From: Balneolaceae bacterium
GTDB taxonomy: Bacteria; Bacteroidota; Rhodothermia; Balneolales; Balneolaceae
Assembly (NCBI GenBank): GCA_007693745.1
Contig: REDA01000039.1
Location: 186,001-250,000 of the forward strand
Direction of reading: 5' to 3'
DNA: 64,000 nucleotides
Shown here piece after piece: positions 51,332 to 60,314 of the stretch (within the stretch, counting starts at the first letter, position 1; every line of letters begins with the position of its first letter). The notes under the pieces are model-generated. The model saw only the letters and a list, made by a program, of their open reading frames with translations, did not search any database and was not told the DNA's origin. Made by a program: the position numbers and the translations under genes.

Positions 51332-51793
51332 ATGGAAAAAAGAATTGTAATAAAAATCCTCTCCCTTATCTTCCGATTCCTTCTTGGGGGTCTTCTGGTT
51401 TTTGCAGGTGTACTCAAAGTGATCGATAATACTACTCTTTTTGAAGCTGTTGCCTACATTACCTGGATTCCGGTCGGCCTGAAATCTCTTGTAATTGACT
51501 TTCTGCCCTGGATAGAAATAGTAGCCGGATCTCTCCTGATACTGCATCTGTTTGACAAACTGGTGATCCCTGTGAACGGACTCATCTATCTGAGTTTTTT
51601 TCTTTTCACCATCTGGGGACTTAGCAGCGGCATTGAAATGGATTGCGGTTGCTTCGGCGAGCTTGACAAAGGCTCTTTTCTGGGCTCACTTCTTGGCAGT
51701 GAAATCAGCTGGCAGATGATGATTCGCAACGCAATCTTTACACTGATGGCCGGATTTGTTTACTGGCACTCACAGATCTACAACAGATCCTGA
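51332..51793 (+). CDS. MauE/DoxX-like membrane protein
   Basis: 153 residues with four membrane helices; family features are the opening RFLLGGLLVFAGVLKV and a DCGCFGE cysteine pair near residue 105, as in MauE-like proteins that may support thiol chemistry. ATG 51332 (MEKRIVIKI) is preferred to 51302, which would add ten aromatic residues; no ribosome-binding site settles this. It is divergent from purF, with 134 bp between the starts. The redox partner is not in the window. Confidence 0.8.
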   Translation: MEKRIVIKILSLIFRFLLGGLLVFAGVLKVIDNTTLFEAVAYITWIPVGLKSLVIDFLPWIEIVAGSLLILHLFDKLVIPVNGLIYLSFFLFTIWGLSSGIEMDCGCFGELDKGSFLGSLLGSEISWQMMIRNAIFTLMAGFVYWHSQIYNRS

Positions 51794-51811
51794 CCACAGG
51801 AATCAGCATGA

Positions 51812-52960
51812 TCACTTATCGATCATCCATCGGTATGTCCGATGCGTTTTATGATGATAGCATCCCAGTGCTTCAAGGCTTCTCTGCATCAGCCAGTTCT
51901 TTTCACTCACCCAGGCTCCCTCAAGATATTCGAGCTGCGGGGCGGCTTTCCGGGTCATTTCGATCCCCCTGACAAAAGTCAGGGCTTCCAGTCCGAGTTT
52001 TCGGTATTTTGGCACGGTACCAAACACAATCGTCCGTAAATGCCGGGCTCTTTTTTTGAACCGAAGCATTTTTGGCAGATGCCACCAGTTCAGATTACCA
52101 CCCGTTTCTGCCGATATTTCATTCAGATCCGGAATACAGACGATGAAAGAGGCCGGCTCTCCATTCACATAAGCGATCAGTACACTCTCAGGAATCATGA
52201 TGCGCTTCAGCTTTGACATCATCTCCTTAACCGTTTCGCGGGTTAGCTCCGTAAATTCCCGCTCTCTCTCTGCGATATCCTGAGCTCTCCAGGCTTCGTT
52301 GTAAATCATGCGGATTGCCTCCGCATCTTCTTCAAGGTTTCTCATGTTTACAGGTCTCAGTGTAACATCCGGCCGGCGCTCTATCCTGTCGGTAATTTTA
52401 ACAAGCCGTTCAGGCAGAGGCATCTCAAATTCCCGTTTGTAACTCCATTGGTCATCCAGCTTTTCGGCACCGGTCTTTTCGAGTAGAGTTTTGTAATACG
52501 GAGGATGATAAAACATTCCGTAAACCGGTGGTTCATCATAGTTTTCAACAAGTAAACCCCAGTAGTTATCATTTTCACCAAAATTAATGGGTCCCCGAAA
52601 CGCCTTGTATCCTCTCTTGGCGTGCCACTCGCTCACGAAATCAATCACGGCTGCCGCGGCGGCTTCACTGTTTACCATTTCCAAAAAGCCCATACCCCCC
52701 ATTTTGGGGTTAAATACGGCATCTTTACGGGAGTGATTCATCACTGCAAAGCGTGCTGCGACATCTTTCCCATCCATCATAATGTATCGTTCGCACTCAC
52801 CATGCCGGTAAAACGGGTTCTTCTCCGGGTCAAATATCTGCTCTATTTCGAAACGAAAAGGCGGGCACCACATCGGATACTCCTTGTACAATTCAAATGG
52901 AAACGTGTGAAAAGTATTCACTTCATTTTTATCCGTAACCTTTATAAAATTAAATGCCAT
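51812..52960 (-). CDS. GNAT-type acetyltransferase-like protein
   Basis: 382 residues, cytosolic. It resembles the YghO-type group of large GNAT proteins: FELYKEYPMWCPPFRFEIEQIFD near the start, GPINFGENDNYWGLLVENYDEPP, and the C-terminal FGTVPKYRKLGLEALTF region, where a Q/RxxGxG/A acetyl-CoA loop would lie (here RKLGLE). It stands alone, convergent with the MauE-like gene 18 bp away. Acceptor unknown; the acetyl-CoA loop is weak, so catalytic activity is not certain. Confidence 0.8.
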   Translation of the reverse strand: MAFNFIKVTDKNEVNTFHTFPFELYKEYPMWCPPFRFEIEQIFDPEKNPFYRHGECERYIMMDGKDVAARFAVMNHSRKDAVFNPKMGGMGFLEMVNSEAAAAAVIDFVSEWHAKRGYKAFRGPINFGENDNYWGLLVENYDEPPVYGMFYHPPYYKTLLEKTGAEKLDDQWSYKREFEMPLPERLVKITDRIERRPDVTLRPVNMRNLEEDAEAIRMIYNEAWRAQDIAEREREFTELTRETVKEMMSKLKRIMIPESVLIAYVNGEPASFIVCIPDLNEISAETGGNLNWWHLPKMLRFKKRARHLRTIVFGTVPKYRKLGLEALTFVRGIEMTRKAAPQLEYLEGAWVSEKNWLMQRSLEALGCYHHKTHRTYRWMIDK

Positions 52961-53215
52961 TTCGAATCAGTAATGTTTAATGCCAATTTGATGTAAATTT
53001 CTGCTTTCCGTCTTCTGAATTCCTAAAAGTTGCGGAAACAATCCATTTAACAGGAAAGGAAGCAATTCAACCTATACCTTTGCATACGTCCACTGAATTT
53101 TTCACTGAATATCGTTTCAGGAAACAGCAATATCATACAGGCAGATCTCTTGCGACTATTTGGAAAAATTACCGTAAACTACAATTAAATTACTGCAAAG
53201 GCAGAACAGAGCAAA

Positions 53216-53647
53216 TTGAATTTTTTTTATCCCATAACTGCAACCCTGAAGAGAAAGACCTGGATAGCCGGATTGCTATCGGTATCTGCCCTTCTCTCGT
53301 TTGTTCTTCTTTTGAATTCTGAACCTGTTCCTGTCCATCATCTGACAACCGCGGCGGAGCTCGATTCACTGATCAGGGATTCCTTTATCGAATTCAATAT
53401 CTCCCCGCTTAGCATCCAGCACAGATCTGTCGGGGTTGACTCCCTGTTTTCCAGAGTTGTCTTCACCGCAAGGGTTCCTGATTCTTTTTCAAAGACAACA
53501 TTTCATCTGCATCTTAACGCCAAACTAAGGCCATATAGTCTGAATACACATGGTCTTGTCACCTTTCCTGAACAGAATCTGCGCATACACCTGCTCCTTG
53601 ATGATAAGGTGGTTCGAACGATCGATTTGTTAAATGCCGTGGATTAA
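53216..53647 (+). CDS. Putative membrane-anchored or secreted protein, unknown
   Basis: 143 residues from a TTG start; no ATG occurs in frame before the hydrophobic segment and the frame is closed at 53186, so TTG is the best choice. One N-terminal helix (about 17-34, IAGLLSVSALLSFVLLL) is followed by a soluble beta-rich part (FSRVVFTARVPDSFSKTTFHLHLNAKL, LRIHLLLDDKVVRTIDLL). I recognise no family. A lipase-like gene follows after 69 bp on the same strand. The unusual start leaves some doubt that it is a gene. Confidence 0.55.
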   Translation: MNFFYPITATLKRKTWIAGLLSVSALLSFVLLLNSEPVPVHHLTTAAELDSLIRDSFIEFNISPLSIQHRSVGVDSLFSRVVFTARVPDSFSKTTFHLHLNAKLRPYSLNTHGLVTFPEQNLRIHLLLDDKVVRTIDLLNAVD

Positions 53648-53716
53648 TAATCTTGAATGATGAATTTCAATTGTATCAGAGCCTTACAAGTCTGTATTTA
53701 AAATCTGAGGTATCTC

Positions 53717-54574
53717 ATGAAATGGATCGAATTTAAATCCTATCTGAAGAAGCTTGAACTTTCTCAATTCCCTCAGCCTGAAATCGTGCAGCTGAACTAT
53801 CCGGTTTTACTTTGTCACGGATACGGCGGTTTTTCGATGCTTATCAGTCCGTCTCCTATTCACAAGGCCTGCATGAGATTACGGGAACACGGGGTTGCGG
53901 CATTCGCACCCAATATCGTTCCCTATGCAACCATTGATATCCGTGCGGAGCAATGGGTTGAGATTATCTGGACTCTGATGAAACAGTATTCATTTGAGAA
54001 AATAAATGTAGTTGCTCACAGCATGGCCGGACTGGATATGCGATATGCAATAAACCATCTGGATCTGGTTGAGAAAGTAGCCTCCCTCACCACCATCGCA
54101 ACACCCCACAGAGGCACCAGTCTCGCCGAACTGGTTTTGACCGCCCCAGAAGCGATTCGTGAGAAGCTGGGCGATCTGGCCGACTGGTTCGGAGAAAGTA
54201 TCTATCCGCATCAGAAAAGCGATGCGGTGGCAGCGGTAGAACAACTTACAAGAGAATATGTAACCAAGGTCTTCAATCCTGAAAACCCCGATATCGGAAA
54301 AATTCCCTATTTCTCATATAGCGCTGCAGTAGGTAAAGGAACCCCTCATCCCCTGAATCCGATATACCGTCTTCAAAATCAGCTGATTTACCAGCAAGAG
54401 GGTCCAAATGACGCCTTTGTGACCGCCGAAAGTGCTGTTTGGGGAACACATCTTGATACCTTGCCGATCAGTCATCTCGAACAGATCGACATTCAGGTAA
54501 GCCGGGAGAGAAGACCTCTGGTAAATGAATTCTGGCTGAGTCTGATTTTGAATCTAAAAAAAGAAGGGCTGTAA
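53717..54574 (+). CDS. Alpha/beta hydrolase, lipase-like
   Basis: 285 residues with a lipase-class alpha/beta fold. The oxyanion motif is LLCHGYGGF (32-40), the nucleophile S102 is in VVAHSMAGLD, an aspartate D232 in GPNDAFVTAES and a histidine H253 in ISHLEQID. The nucleophile elbow is AHSMAG, with Ala for both Gly of GXSXG. No signal peptide is seen, so it may be cytosolic. It resembles triacylglycerol lipase family proteins (the Asp and His layout), but substrate and location are unproven. It follows the TTG-initiated unknown by 69 bp and is convergent with surE (8 bp). Confidence 0.82.
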   Translation: MKWIEFKSYLKKLELSQFPQPEIVQLNYPVLLCHGYGGFSMLISPSPIHKACMRLREHGVAAFAPNIVPYATIDIRAEQWVEIIWTLMKQYSFEKINVVAHSMAGLDMRYAINHLDLVEKVASLTTIATPHRGTSLAELVLTAPEAIREKLGDLADWFGESIYPHQKSDAVAAVEQLTREYVTKVFNPENPDIGKIPYFSYSAAVGKGTPHPLNPIYRLQNQLIYQQEGPNDAFVTAESAVWGTHLDTLPISHLEQIDIQVSRERRPLVNEFWLSLILNLKKEGL

Positions 54575-54582
54575 ATTTCGCT

Positions 54583-55347
54583 TTACAACTCAATGTCTTT
54601 AAGATCGTTCAGCAACGAGTAGGATGTCAGGTCATACTGAATGGGGGTAAGCGACGCAAACCCTTTCTCTATCGCTGAGATATCGTTGTTCTCATCCTGA
54701 TCCAGCAACTGAAATTTTCCAGTCATCCAGTAGTATGAACGATTGTGCGGATCTATCCGCCCCTCAAACTCCTCTATGTACCGGCTGTTTGCCTGCCTGA
54801 CCCATCGTATCCCTTTCAGCGGACCAGCCGGGGCATTCAGATTCAGGGTAACGCCTTTCGGAAGCCCGTGGTTCAGTACGTATGCAATCACTTTTCTCGC
54901 CGCTTCCTTGCAGCCGCCAAGATCCGCCTTCTCATCAAAATCCGTACAGGAAAAAGCGATGGAGGGATAACCAAGTATCGTACCCTCGGTTGCAGCACTC
55001 ACCGTCCCTGAATAGAGGATATTGATACCCGCATTACTGCCGTGATTGATTCCGCTGACCACCAGATCCGGTTTTCTTTTCAGCAGCTGGTTATGGGCCA
55101 GCTTCACGGAATCTGCAGGTGTGCCGGAAACCGCCTGTCCATTAAAACGATCATCAATCCGAAAAGCCCGGGTGCGCAAGGGGGTTTGTATGGTTATGGC
55201 GTGACCCACTGCGCTCTGCTGGCGATCGGGGGCTACAATCTCGACATCCCCGAATTCATCCGCAACTTCCGCCAGTGCCTTGATACCGGGAGAAAAGATT
55301 CCGTCATCATTACTTACTAATATTAATGGTTTTTGCAGATCAGGCAT
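54583..55347 (-). CDS. surE: 5'/3'-nucleotidase SurE
   Basis: Metal-dependent nucleotidase, 254 residues, that removes phosphate from nucleoside monophosphates; stationary-phase survival protein. The metal site is the N-terminal VSNDDGIFSPGI (12-23), with N101-like loop GINHGSNAG and SGTVSAATEG. An open 120-bp region lies upstream, which includes the 15-bp palindrome TTCTCAAATTGAGAA at 55380-55394. Confidence 0.96.
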   Translation of the reverse strand: MPDLQKPLILVSNDDGIFSPGIKALAEVADEFGDVEIVAPDRQQSAVGHAITIQTPLRTRAFRIDDRFNGQAVSGTPADSVKLAHNQLLKRKPDLVVSGINHGSNAGINILYSGTVSAATEGTILGYPSIAFSCTDFDEKADLGGCKEAARKVIAYVLNHGLPKGVTLNLNAPAGPLKGIRWVRQANSRYIEEFEGRIDPHNRSYYWMTGKFQLLDQDENNDISAIEKGFASLTPIQYDLTSYSLLNDLKDIEL

Positions 55348-55467
55348 TGGGAATTATCAATTGAATTAATATGAATGAATTCTCAAATTGAGAACAGATG
55401 AACGATTCAGCAGGGTGTTCGCCGAACTGTTTTTTGAACTGATCAGCTCAGCTCACTGATGAAAAGG

Positions 55468-56292
55468 TTAATACTGCTCTTTATCGTTTGGGAAATCACC
55501 GCTCTTCACATCCTCAATATAATGTTTAACAGCACTGCACATCTGGGAATGTAAATCTGCATATCTGCGCAGAAAACGGGGTGAGAACCCTTTATTAAGG
55601 CCAAGCATATCGTGCAGAACCAGCACCTGCCCGTCACAGTGTGGACCTGCACCTATCCCGATAGTTGGAACTGACAACTGCTTTGTCACCTTTCCGGCTA
55701 GTTCAGCAGGGATTTTCTCCAAAACAACAGAAAAGGCACCCGCCTCTTCAAGTAATTGAGCATCCCTCAGAAGGTTATCTGCCTCTTCTTCTTCTTTCGC
55801 TCTCACTTTATAGGTGCCAAACTTATAAATGCTTTGTGGTGTGAGACCCAAATGCCCCATCACAGGAATACCCGCATCCACGAGTCTCTTCACCGTGTCT
55901 GCAATAAATTTTCCGCCTTCAAGCTTCACTGCATGCGCACCTGCTTCTTTCATCATGCGGCCGGCATTGATTAAGGCTTCCTTAATTGTAACCTGATAGG
56001 ACATAAATGGCAGATCGGCAATCACAAGTGCACGTTCGGCAGCCCTGACCACACAGGATGTGTGATAGATCATATGCTCAAGTGTCATGGGTACTGTGGT
56101 TTCAAATCCGGCCATCACATTACTTGCGGAATCACCCACCAGTATCACATCAACTCCTGAAGCGTCAACGATTCCGGCCATGGTGTAATCATATGCCGTA
56201 AGCATGCTGATTTTCTCACCGGAATGTTTCATCTCCACCACCGTCTGTGTGGTGACTCTATCAGGCCGTGTGCGATTGCCCTGAGTACTCAT
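55468..56292 (-). CDS. panB: 3-methyl-2-oxobutanoate hydroxymethyltransferase
   Basis: First step of pantothenate synthesis, adding a hydroxymethyl group from methylene-THF to ketoisovalerate. The 274 residues contain the family motifs [19 protein letters not shown] and [12 protein letters not shown] (metal-binding Asp), HVGLTPQ-like GHLGLTPQ and [20 protein letters not shown]. panB starts inside the fabZ stop (ATGA, 4-base overlap), so they are coupled. No other pan gene is present. Confidence 0.97.
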   Translation of the reverse strand: MSTQGNRTRPDRVTTQTVVEMKHSGEKISMLTAYDYTMAGIVDASGVDVILVGDSASNVMAGFETTVPMTLEHMIYHTSCVVRAAERALVIADLPFMSYQVTIKEALINAGRMMKEAGAHAVKLEGGKFIADTVKRLVDAGIPVMGHLGLTPQSIYKFGTYKVRAKEEEEADNLLRDAQLLEEAGAFSVVLEKIPAELAGKVTKQLSVPTIGIGAGPHCDGQVLVLHDMLGLNKGFSPRFLRRYADLHSQMCSAVKHYIEDVKSGDFPNDKEQY

Positions 56293-56729
56293 GTTTTCTC
56301 TTTTGGGATCAGTGCTGCAGAAGCTTCAAGTTCACAAACCACCTTGCCGTCCACAGAACCTGTTCCCTTCATGGTTATAAAATTTCGTCTCATCCCTTCC
56401 AGAACAACTTCCATAATCAACTGGTCTCCGGGCACCACCTGTTTCCGGAATTTTGCATTCTTGATCCCGGTAAAAACTATCAGGTAGTCAGAGGGGTTAT
56501 CCACCTTACTGTTCATGAGCATAATGCAGCCACTCTGGGCAAGAGCCTCCAGTTGCAGTACCCCCGGCATGATCGGAGCCCCGGGAAAGTGACCGTTGAA
56601 AAATTCCTCATTCACAGTTACGTTTTTGAGCGTCAGTATCCGCTCCTCTTCAAGTTCCAAAACACGATCGACGAGTAAAAACGGATAACGGTGCGGTAAA
56701 AAGTTTTTTATTTCTTCGATTTTCATCAT
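56289..56729 (-). CDS. fabZ: 3-hydroxyacyl-ACP dehydratase FabZ
   Basis: Fatty-acid elongation dehydratase, 146 residues, hot-dog fold. The catalytic H47 is in [13 protein letters not shown] and the partner E61 in LQLEALAQ; the opening [14 protein letters not shown] is typical. In many Bacteroidia FabZ is fused to LpxC; here it is a free-standing gene. The start overlaps nothing upstream, and panB is coupled downstream. Confidence 0.96.
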   Translation of the reverse strand: MMKIEEIKNFLPHRYPFLLVDRVLELEEERILTLKNVTVNEEFFNGHFPGAPIMPGVLQLEALAQSGCIMLMNSKVDNPSDYLIVFTGIKNAKFRKQVVPGDQLIMEVVLEGMRRNFITMKGTGSVDGKVVCELEASAALIPKEKT

Positions 56730-56836
56730 TTCATTATTTGATATACCTGGGAGCTTGAATCATCCAGGCTCCTTTTTTCTCTATGTATAAACTGTGCGGG
56801 TTCCCGATTTAAAACCGCAACAATGGTTCAAATATA

Positions 56837-57532
56837 CTAATTCTGTTTAACCGTGCCTATATAAACGTAAGCAATTCCACCCGTTAGCTTTACTGCCCTG
56901 GTGCCGCTAAAAGAGTCAGACTCTTTCATCAGGCGTAAAAATGCCTCTCCGGCAGGAAATGCTGCACTGGTCTCCGGAAGATAGGTGTATGCCTCCCTGT
57001 TCCCGCTGATCCATCCCCCTACCGCAGGCATCACATACTTACTGTAGATTGTAAAAGGCGCTTTCATCACGCCTGTGGGCTGTCCGAACTCAAGAACAAC
57101 CACTTTCCCGTCCGGCTTTACAACCCTCGCCATTTCACGCAGGCAAACAAGGGGATCATCCACGTTTCGGATGCCAAAAGCGATGCTTGCGATGTCAAAA
57201 GAATCGTCCTCATAGGGTAAATTCATCGCATCAGCCACTTCAAATTCCACAACAAGCTCCTTTTTCTCAGCTTTATCAGGTGCATGCTCTATCATCTCCC
57301 TGCAAAAATCAGTGCCCAGCACATACCCTTCATGACCAACCGTCAACTTAAACTCAAGCGCCAGATCACCGGTTCCTGTTGCGCAATCAAGCACCCGGTG
57401 ACCTGCAGTGGCACCGCTTTCCAGTACCGTCTTCCTGCGCCAGGCATTGTGTACTCCAAACGACAGGATACTGTTGATCCGGTCGTAATCATTGGCAATC
57501 TCTGCAAACATATTTCTGACTTTTTCACTCAT
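56837..57532 (-). CDS. menG: Demethylmenaquinone methyltransferase (MenG/UbiE)
   Basis: SAM-dependent methyltransferase, 231 residues, last step of menaquinone synthesis. Family motifs: MFAEIANDYDRIN (substrate-binding start), SAM motif VLDCATGTGDLALEF, IASIAFGIRNV and VVLEFGQP. The usual G-G-TGD glycine motif is CATGTGD here, as is common. Menaquinone points to a Bacteroidota-like respiratory chain. Next genes on both sides are unrelated. Confidence 0.95.
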   Translation of the reverse strand: MSEKVRNMFAEIANDYDRINSILSFGVHNAWRRKTVLESGATAGHRVLDCATGTGDLALEFKLTVGHEGYVLGTDFCREMIEHAPDKAEKKELVVEFEVADAMNLPYEDDSFDIASIAFGIRNVDDPLVCLREMARVVKPDGKVVVLEFGQPTGVMKAPFTIYSKYVMPAVGGWISGNREAYTYLPETSAAFPAGEAFLRLMKESDSFSGTRAVKLTGGIAYVYIGTVKQN

Positions 57533-57623
57533 ATCAGGAGAATTATTAGATCATTAGACTAAAGAAGTATTCAGTTAGGAACACAAAAAGAGTAGTTGAC
57601 ATTCTCATTCTGTTTAAAAATTA

Positions 57624-58340
57624 TCACTTTTGATTTCGCTCAATCACAGCTTTCTGAACAGCTCTGTCCATCCGCTCAATGTCTGCCGGGGGCACATTCT
57701 CGTAGAGTGAATAACGGATCAGAATCATTTTTAAAACCCGGTCGTTCAGAGGTAATCTCTGAGCTGAGCTTTTCCGAGCATCTATTCGGTCCCACAATCT
57801 TCTAAGGATACTCAGTTTAAACAGGAAGAAATAGACGATCCCTACAGCAGTGGCTGCATACATTCCGTAAATACCGAGAAAGCTGAGACCGAATGCAGCA
57901 ACAATCAGCTGAAAAAAGTCGCGGTTAAAGAGCCCGAGAAGCGGAGTGAAGTAGATCACAACAAAAGCACTTTTCTGATGATACCAGATGTAATGAAACA
58001 GCAGAACAACTAGTGCGGAAATCCAGACATTGACAAAGGGAATCAATAAAAAATAGAGAAGCATGGCCAATGAATCCGTACTATCTATCCAGCTTACGGC
58101 CCGTGAAACGAGTTCCTCAAAAGAGTAGGTCTTCATTAATTCGGGCACATACTCTCTTACAGTTTCACGCGTTGCATGAAACCAGTGCCCCCCGGATGTT
58201 ACAGTTGCGTATGGGGTCTCCAGTATCTCAATATCATGTGATCGCCTTGAATTCTGCATGATGAAAGATAGTATGTGGCAGGGAATTATAACAGCTAAAA
58301 GAGCTGCTGCATCTGCACCTGACAGGCTGCTGATTTTCAT
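57624..58340 (-). CDS. Membrane protein of unknown function
   Basis: 238 residues from ATG 58340 (MKISSLSGADAAALL), preferred because it falls 7 bp after the comF stop; an earlier ATG at 58361 overlaps comF. Four or more helices: about 10-27, 92-112, 115-135 and a group at 140-190, then a cytosolic tail. The pattern (first helix, hydrophilic loop of about 60 residues, helical block) is Yip1-like, but I cannot prove the family. It appears co-transcribed with comF. Confidence 0.75.
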   Translation of the reverse strand: MKISSLSGADAAALLAVIIPCHILSFIMQNSRRSHDIEILETPYATVTSGGHWFHATRETVREYVPELMKTYSFEELVSRAVSWIDSTDSLAMLLYFLLIPFVNVWISALVVLLFHYIWYHQKSAFVVIYFTPLLGLFNRDFFQLIVAAFGLSFLGIYGMYAATAVGIVYFFLFKLSILRRLWDRIDARKSSAQRLPLNDRVLKMILIRYSLYENVPPADIERMDRAVQKAVIERNQK

Positions 58341-58347
58341 TTTCCCG

Positions 58348-59040
58348 CTATGCACGTGCAACTGCAGTCACCATTACTCTTTTGCCGGAATGAAGATGTA
58401 CGGATTCAGCCAGTTCAAACACAGTTGCCCCTGTGGTAAAAACATCATCGACGATAACTCCCCTCCTGTTGTGAAGCCTGGCACTTTCAGGAATCTGAAA
58501 TGAGTTGCGTACATTCGCTTCTCTCTGCTCCCTGCTAAGACCTGTCTGACTCCCGGTATTGCGAAGACGGATCAGAAATTCATCCTCAATGATTTCCCAT
58601 CCTGTGACAGAAGCAATTCCCTCTGCTATCACCCTGGATTGGTTATAACCTCGCTTTCTGAGCTTCGAACGATGAATCGGGACCGGTATTAACAAAGGGG
58701 CAGCTCCTCCATTCTCAGCCAGTTCTCTGAAAGCAGAGGGCATCTCCAGCGCCATCTGTACTCCAAGCTCCCGCCCTAATCTCTCCATATGATGATACTT
58801 CAGCTGATGCATCAACTCCTGAAGATAACCGCCTTTATCAAAATTCCACAAGGCAAAAAGTGACGCTACACTATTGGGAACCATCTCCTCTGAGGGGTAT
58901 TCAGACTGCTCAAACCTCTCTTCCCTGCACCAGGTACAGAGAATGGAACCTGTTGGCACCGGCGGGAACCCACAGCAGATACATACCTCAGGAAACGCAA
59001 TTTCAGATAGAGCAGAAAATATGCTTTTAACAGTTTTCAC
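58348..59040 (-). CDS. ComF family phosphoribosyltransferase-like protein
   Basis: 230 residues. The N-terminal double cysteine motif (CICCGFPP, CTWCREE) is the ComF zinc finger; the phosphoribosyltransferase fold follows, with the PRPP-type loop RRGVIVDDVFTTGAT near 190-205. ComF is needed for natural DNA uptake in many bacteria, though its biochemical role is not settled and relatives occur in non-competent species. The downstream membrane protein begins 7 bp later. Confidence 0.9.
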   Translation of the reverse strand: MKTVKSIFSALSEIAFPEVCICCGFPPVPTGSILCTWCREERFEQSEYPSEEMVPNSVASLFALWNFDKGGYLQELMHQLKYHHMERLGRELGVQMALEMPSAFRELAENGGAAPLLIPVPIHRSKLRKRGYNQSRVIAEGIASVTGWEIIEDEFLIRLRNTGSQTGLSREQREANVRNSFQIPESARLHNRRGVIVDDVFTTGATVFELAESVHLHSGKRVMVTAVARA

Positions 59041-59203
59041 AGGTAAATGAACACCATATCAGATAAAACTTACATTTTGATCCATCTTTTTTGATATTAT
59101 CTTTCATGCGGATTCCCCTGATGGATTTATCTTCACTGAATAACCTGCCGGGTTTCTGTTTCCAACTACTTGCTCCCGGGATTAAAAATAAAGATTCGAC
59201 TAT

Positions 59204-60304
59204 ATGACAACGATTGGAAAAGATCTTGAAAAAATCAGAATGGCAGTGGGGCTCACGATTGAAGATGTACACCATGCAACAAAGATTTCAGTCTCAATTC
59301 TTCTGAGCATAGAAAATGGCTCCATATTTGAGGATAAAAATATTGCCAACACCTACGTCAGAAGTTATGTCAGAAGCTACGGACGGGCTCTGAAAATTGA
59401 CGATGAACTGCTAATTAAGGCTCTCGACCAACAGGAAACAGGGAATTACAACCAGCTGCTTCTCGAAAGTTTCAAATCGGCCGGGAAAGAGAGCAGCAAG
59501 GGCACATTTACGCTGGATACACTTCAAACTGAAGAAGAGAAGCCGGAACCCGGGACCCTGGAAAAAGACAAATCTGCCGCAATGGACCGCCCCCCCACCT
59601 CTGTTCAGGGAGACAAGAAAGACAGTGACAGTGAGATCCATTCTGAGCCGGAAGCCAAAAGCTCCGTTAATGCTGCAGAGAGAACGCGGAAACGAATTGA
59701 GGAAAAGGATGTTGACTGGGCCGATATGGGGCAAAAATTCCATCCTGCAAGAAAGCGGCTGCCTGCCTGGCCCTTCCTGCTTGGAGCCCTCCTGATAGCG
59801 ATCACTGTTGCCGCTTATTTCATATTTCTGACTATTCAATCCAATCAGGCAGATGAAAGAGAAACCAATGAACTTTTGCAAACGCCTCTGCCATCAGTAC
59901 AGGATCTCTCATCTGGCAGCGAAGAGTACTCACAGGATATTGAACTCGATGATGTTCTTTATATCACCATTTATGCAGCCTACGGACAGCTGGATCCGGT
60001 GCGGGTATGGAGTGACACGAAACCAAGGCTGGATCCCTACTGGATTGAACAGGGCACGGCCATGACATTTGAATTCCAGGATTTGATCCGGATCCGGGGT
60101 CAGTATTCCAACTTCCTGGTTTTCAAAAACGGGCATCTGATAGATGAGCCAAGAGTCCACCATTTTAGTGAAAGTGAAAACGCTGTGGAAATCTCAAGAG
60201 AGCTTTTCACTCAGGACTCCCGGTGGGCCGTAACCATCCCTTTCGAACTTCCGGGTGACGTAGCATTGCCGGATACTGTAGTCAGCAGACCGGTCTTCAA
60301 CTGA
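59204..60304 (+). CDS. RodZ-like helix-turn-helix membrane protein
   Basis: 366 residues. Residues 5-62 are an HTH_25-type domain (LEKIRMAVGLTIEDVHHATKI, YVRSYVRSYGRAL). A long acidic, Lys/Ser-rich linker follows (90-185), then one membrane helix (190-211) and a periplasmic beta domain (about 245-365) of the DUF4115 type. RodZ links MreB to the cell wall machinery; FCB relatives share this layout. No mreB is in the window. ligA starts 10 bp later, so they are co-transcribed. Confidence 0.85.
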   Translation: MTTIGKDLEKIRMAVGLTIEDVHHATKISVSILLSIENGSIFEDKNIANTYVRSYVRSYGRALKIDDELLIKALDQQETGNYNQLLLESFKSAGKESSKGTFTLDTLQTEEEKPEPGTLEKDKSAAMDRPPTSVQGDKKDSDSEIHSEPEAKSSVNAAERTRKRIEEKDVDWADMGQKFHPARKRLPAWPFLLGALLIAITVAAYFIFLTIQSNQADERETNELLQTPLPSVQDLSSGSEEYSQDIELDDVLYITIYAAYGQLDPVRVWSDTKPRLDPYWIEQGTAMTFEFQDLIRIRGQYSNFLVFKNGHLIDEPRVHHFSESENAVEISRELFTQDSRWAVTIPFELPGDVALPDTVVSRPVFN

Positions 60305-60314
60305 GCTTTTCCGG

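Noticed and set aside
53080-53322. 80-codon frame overlapping the TTG-initiated unknown
   Set aside because: Mostly low-quality composition and overlaps in another frame with the better-supported ORF at 53216, which has a membrane helix.
55380-55394. Palindrome TTCTCAAATTGAGAA upstream of surE
   Set aside because: Too short and single to call an operator; no second site found in the window.
56744-56776. Terminator-like hairpin GGAGC/GCTCC with T6 on the + strand upstream of fabZ
   Set aside because: The stem has only five pairs and no + strand gene lies upstream for 2 kb; it also can pair differently (CCTGG/CCAGG), so its role is unclear.
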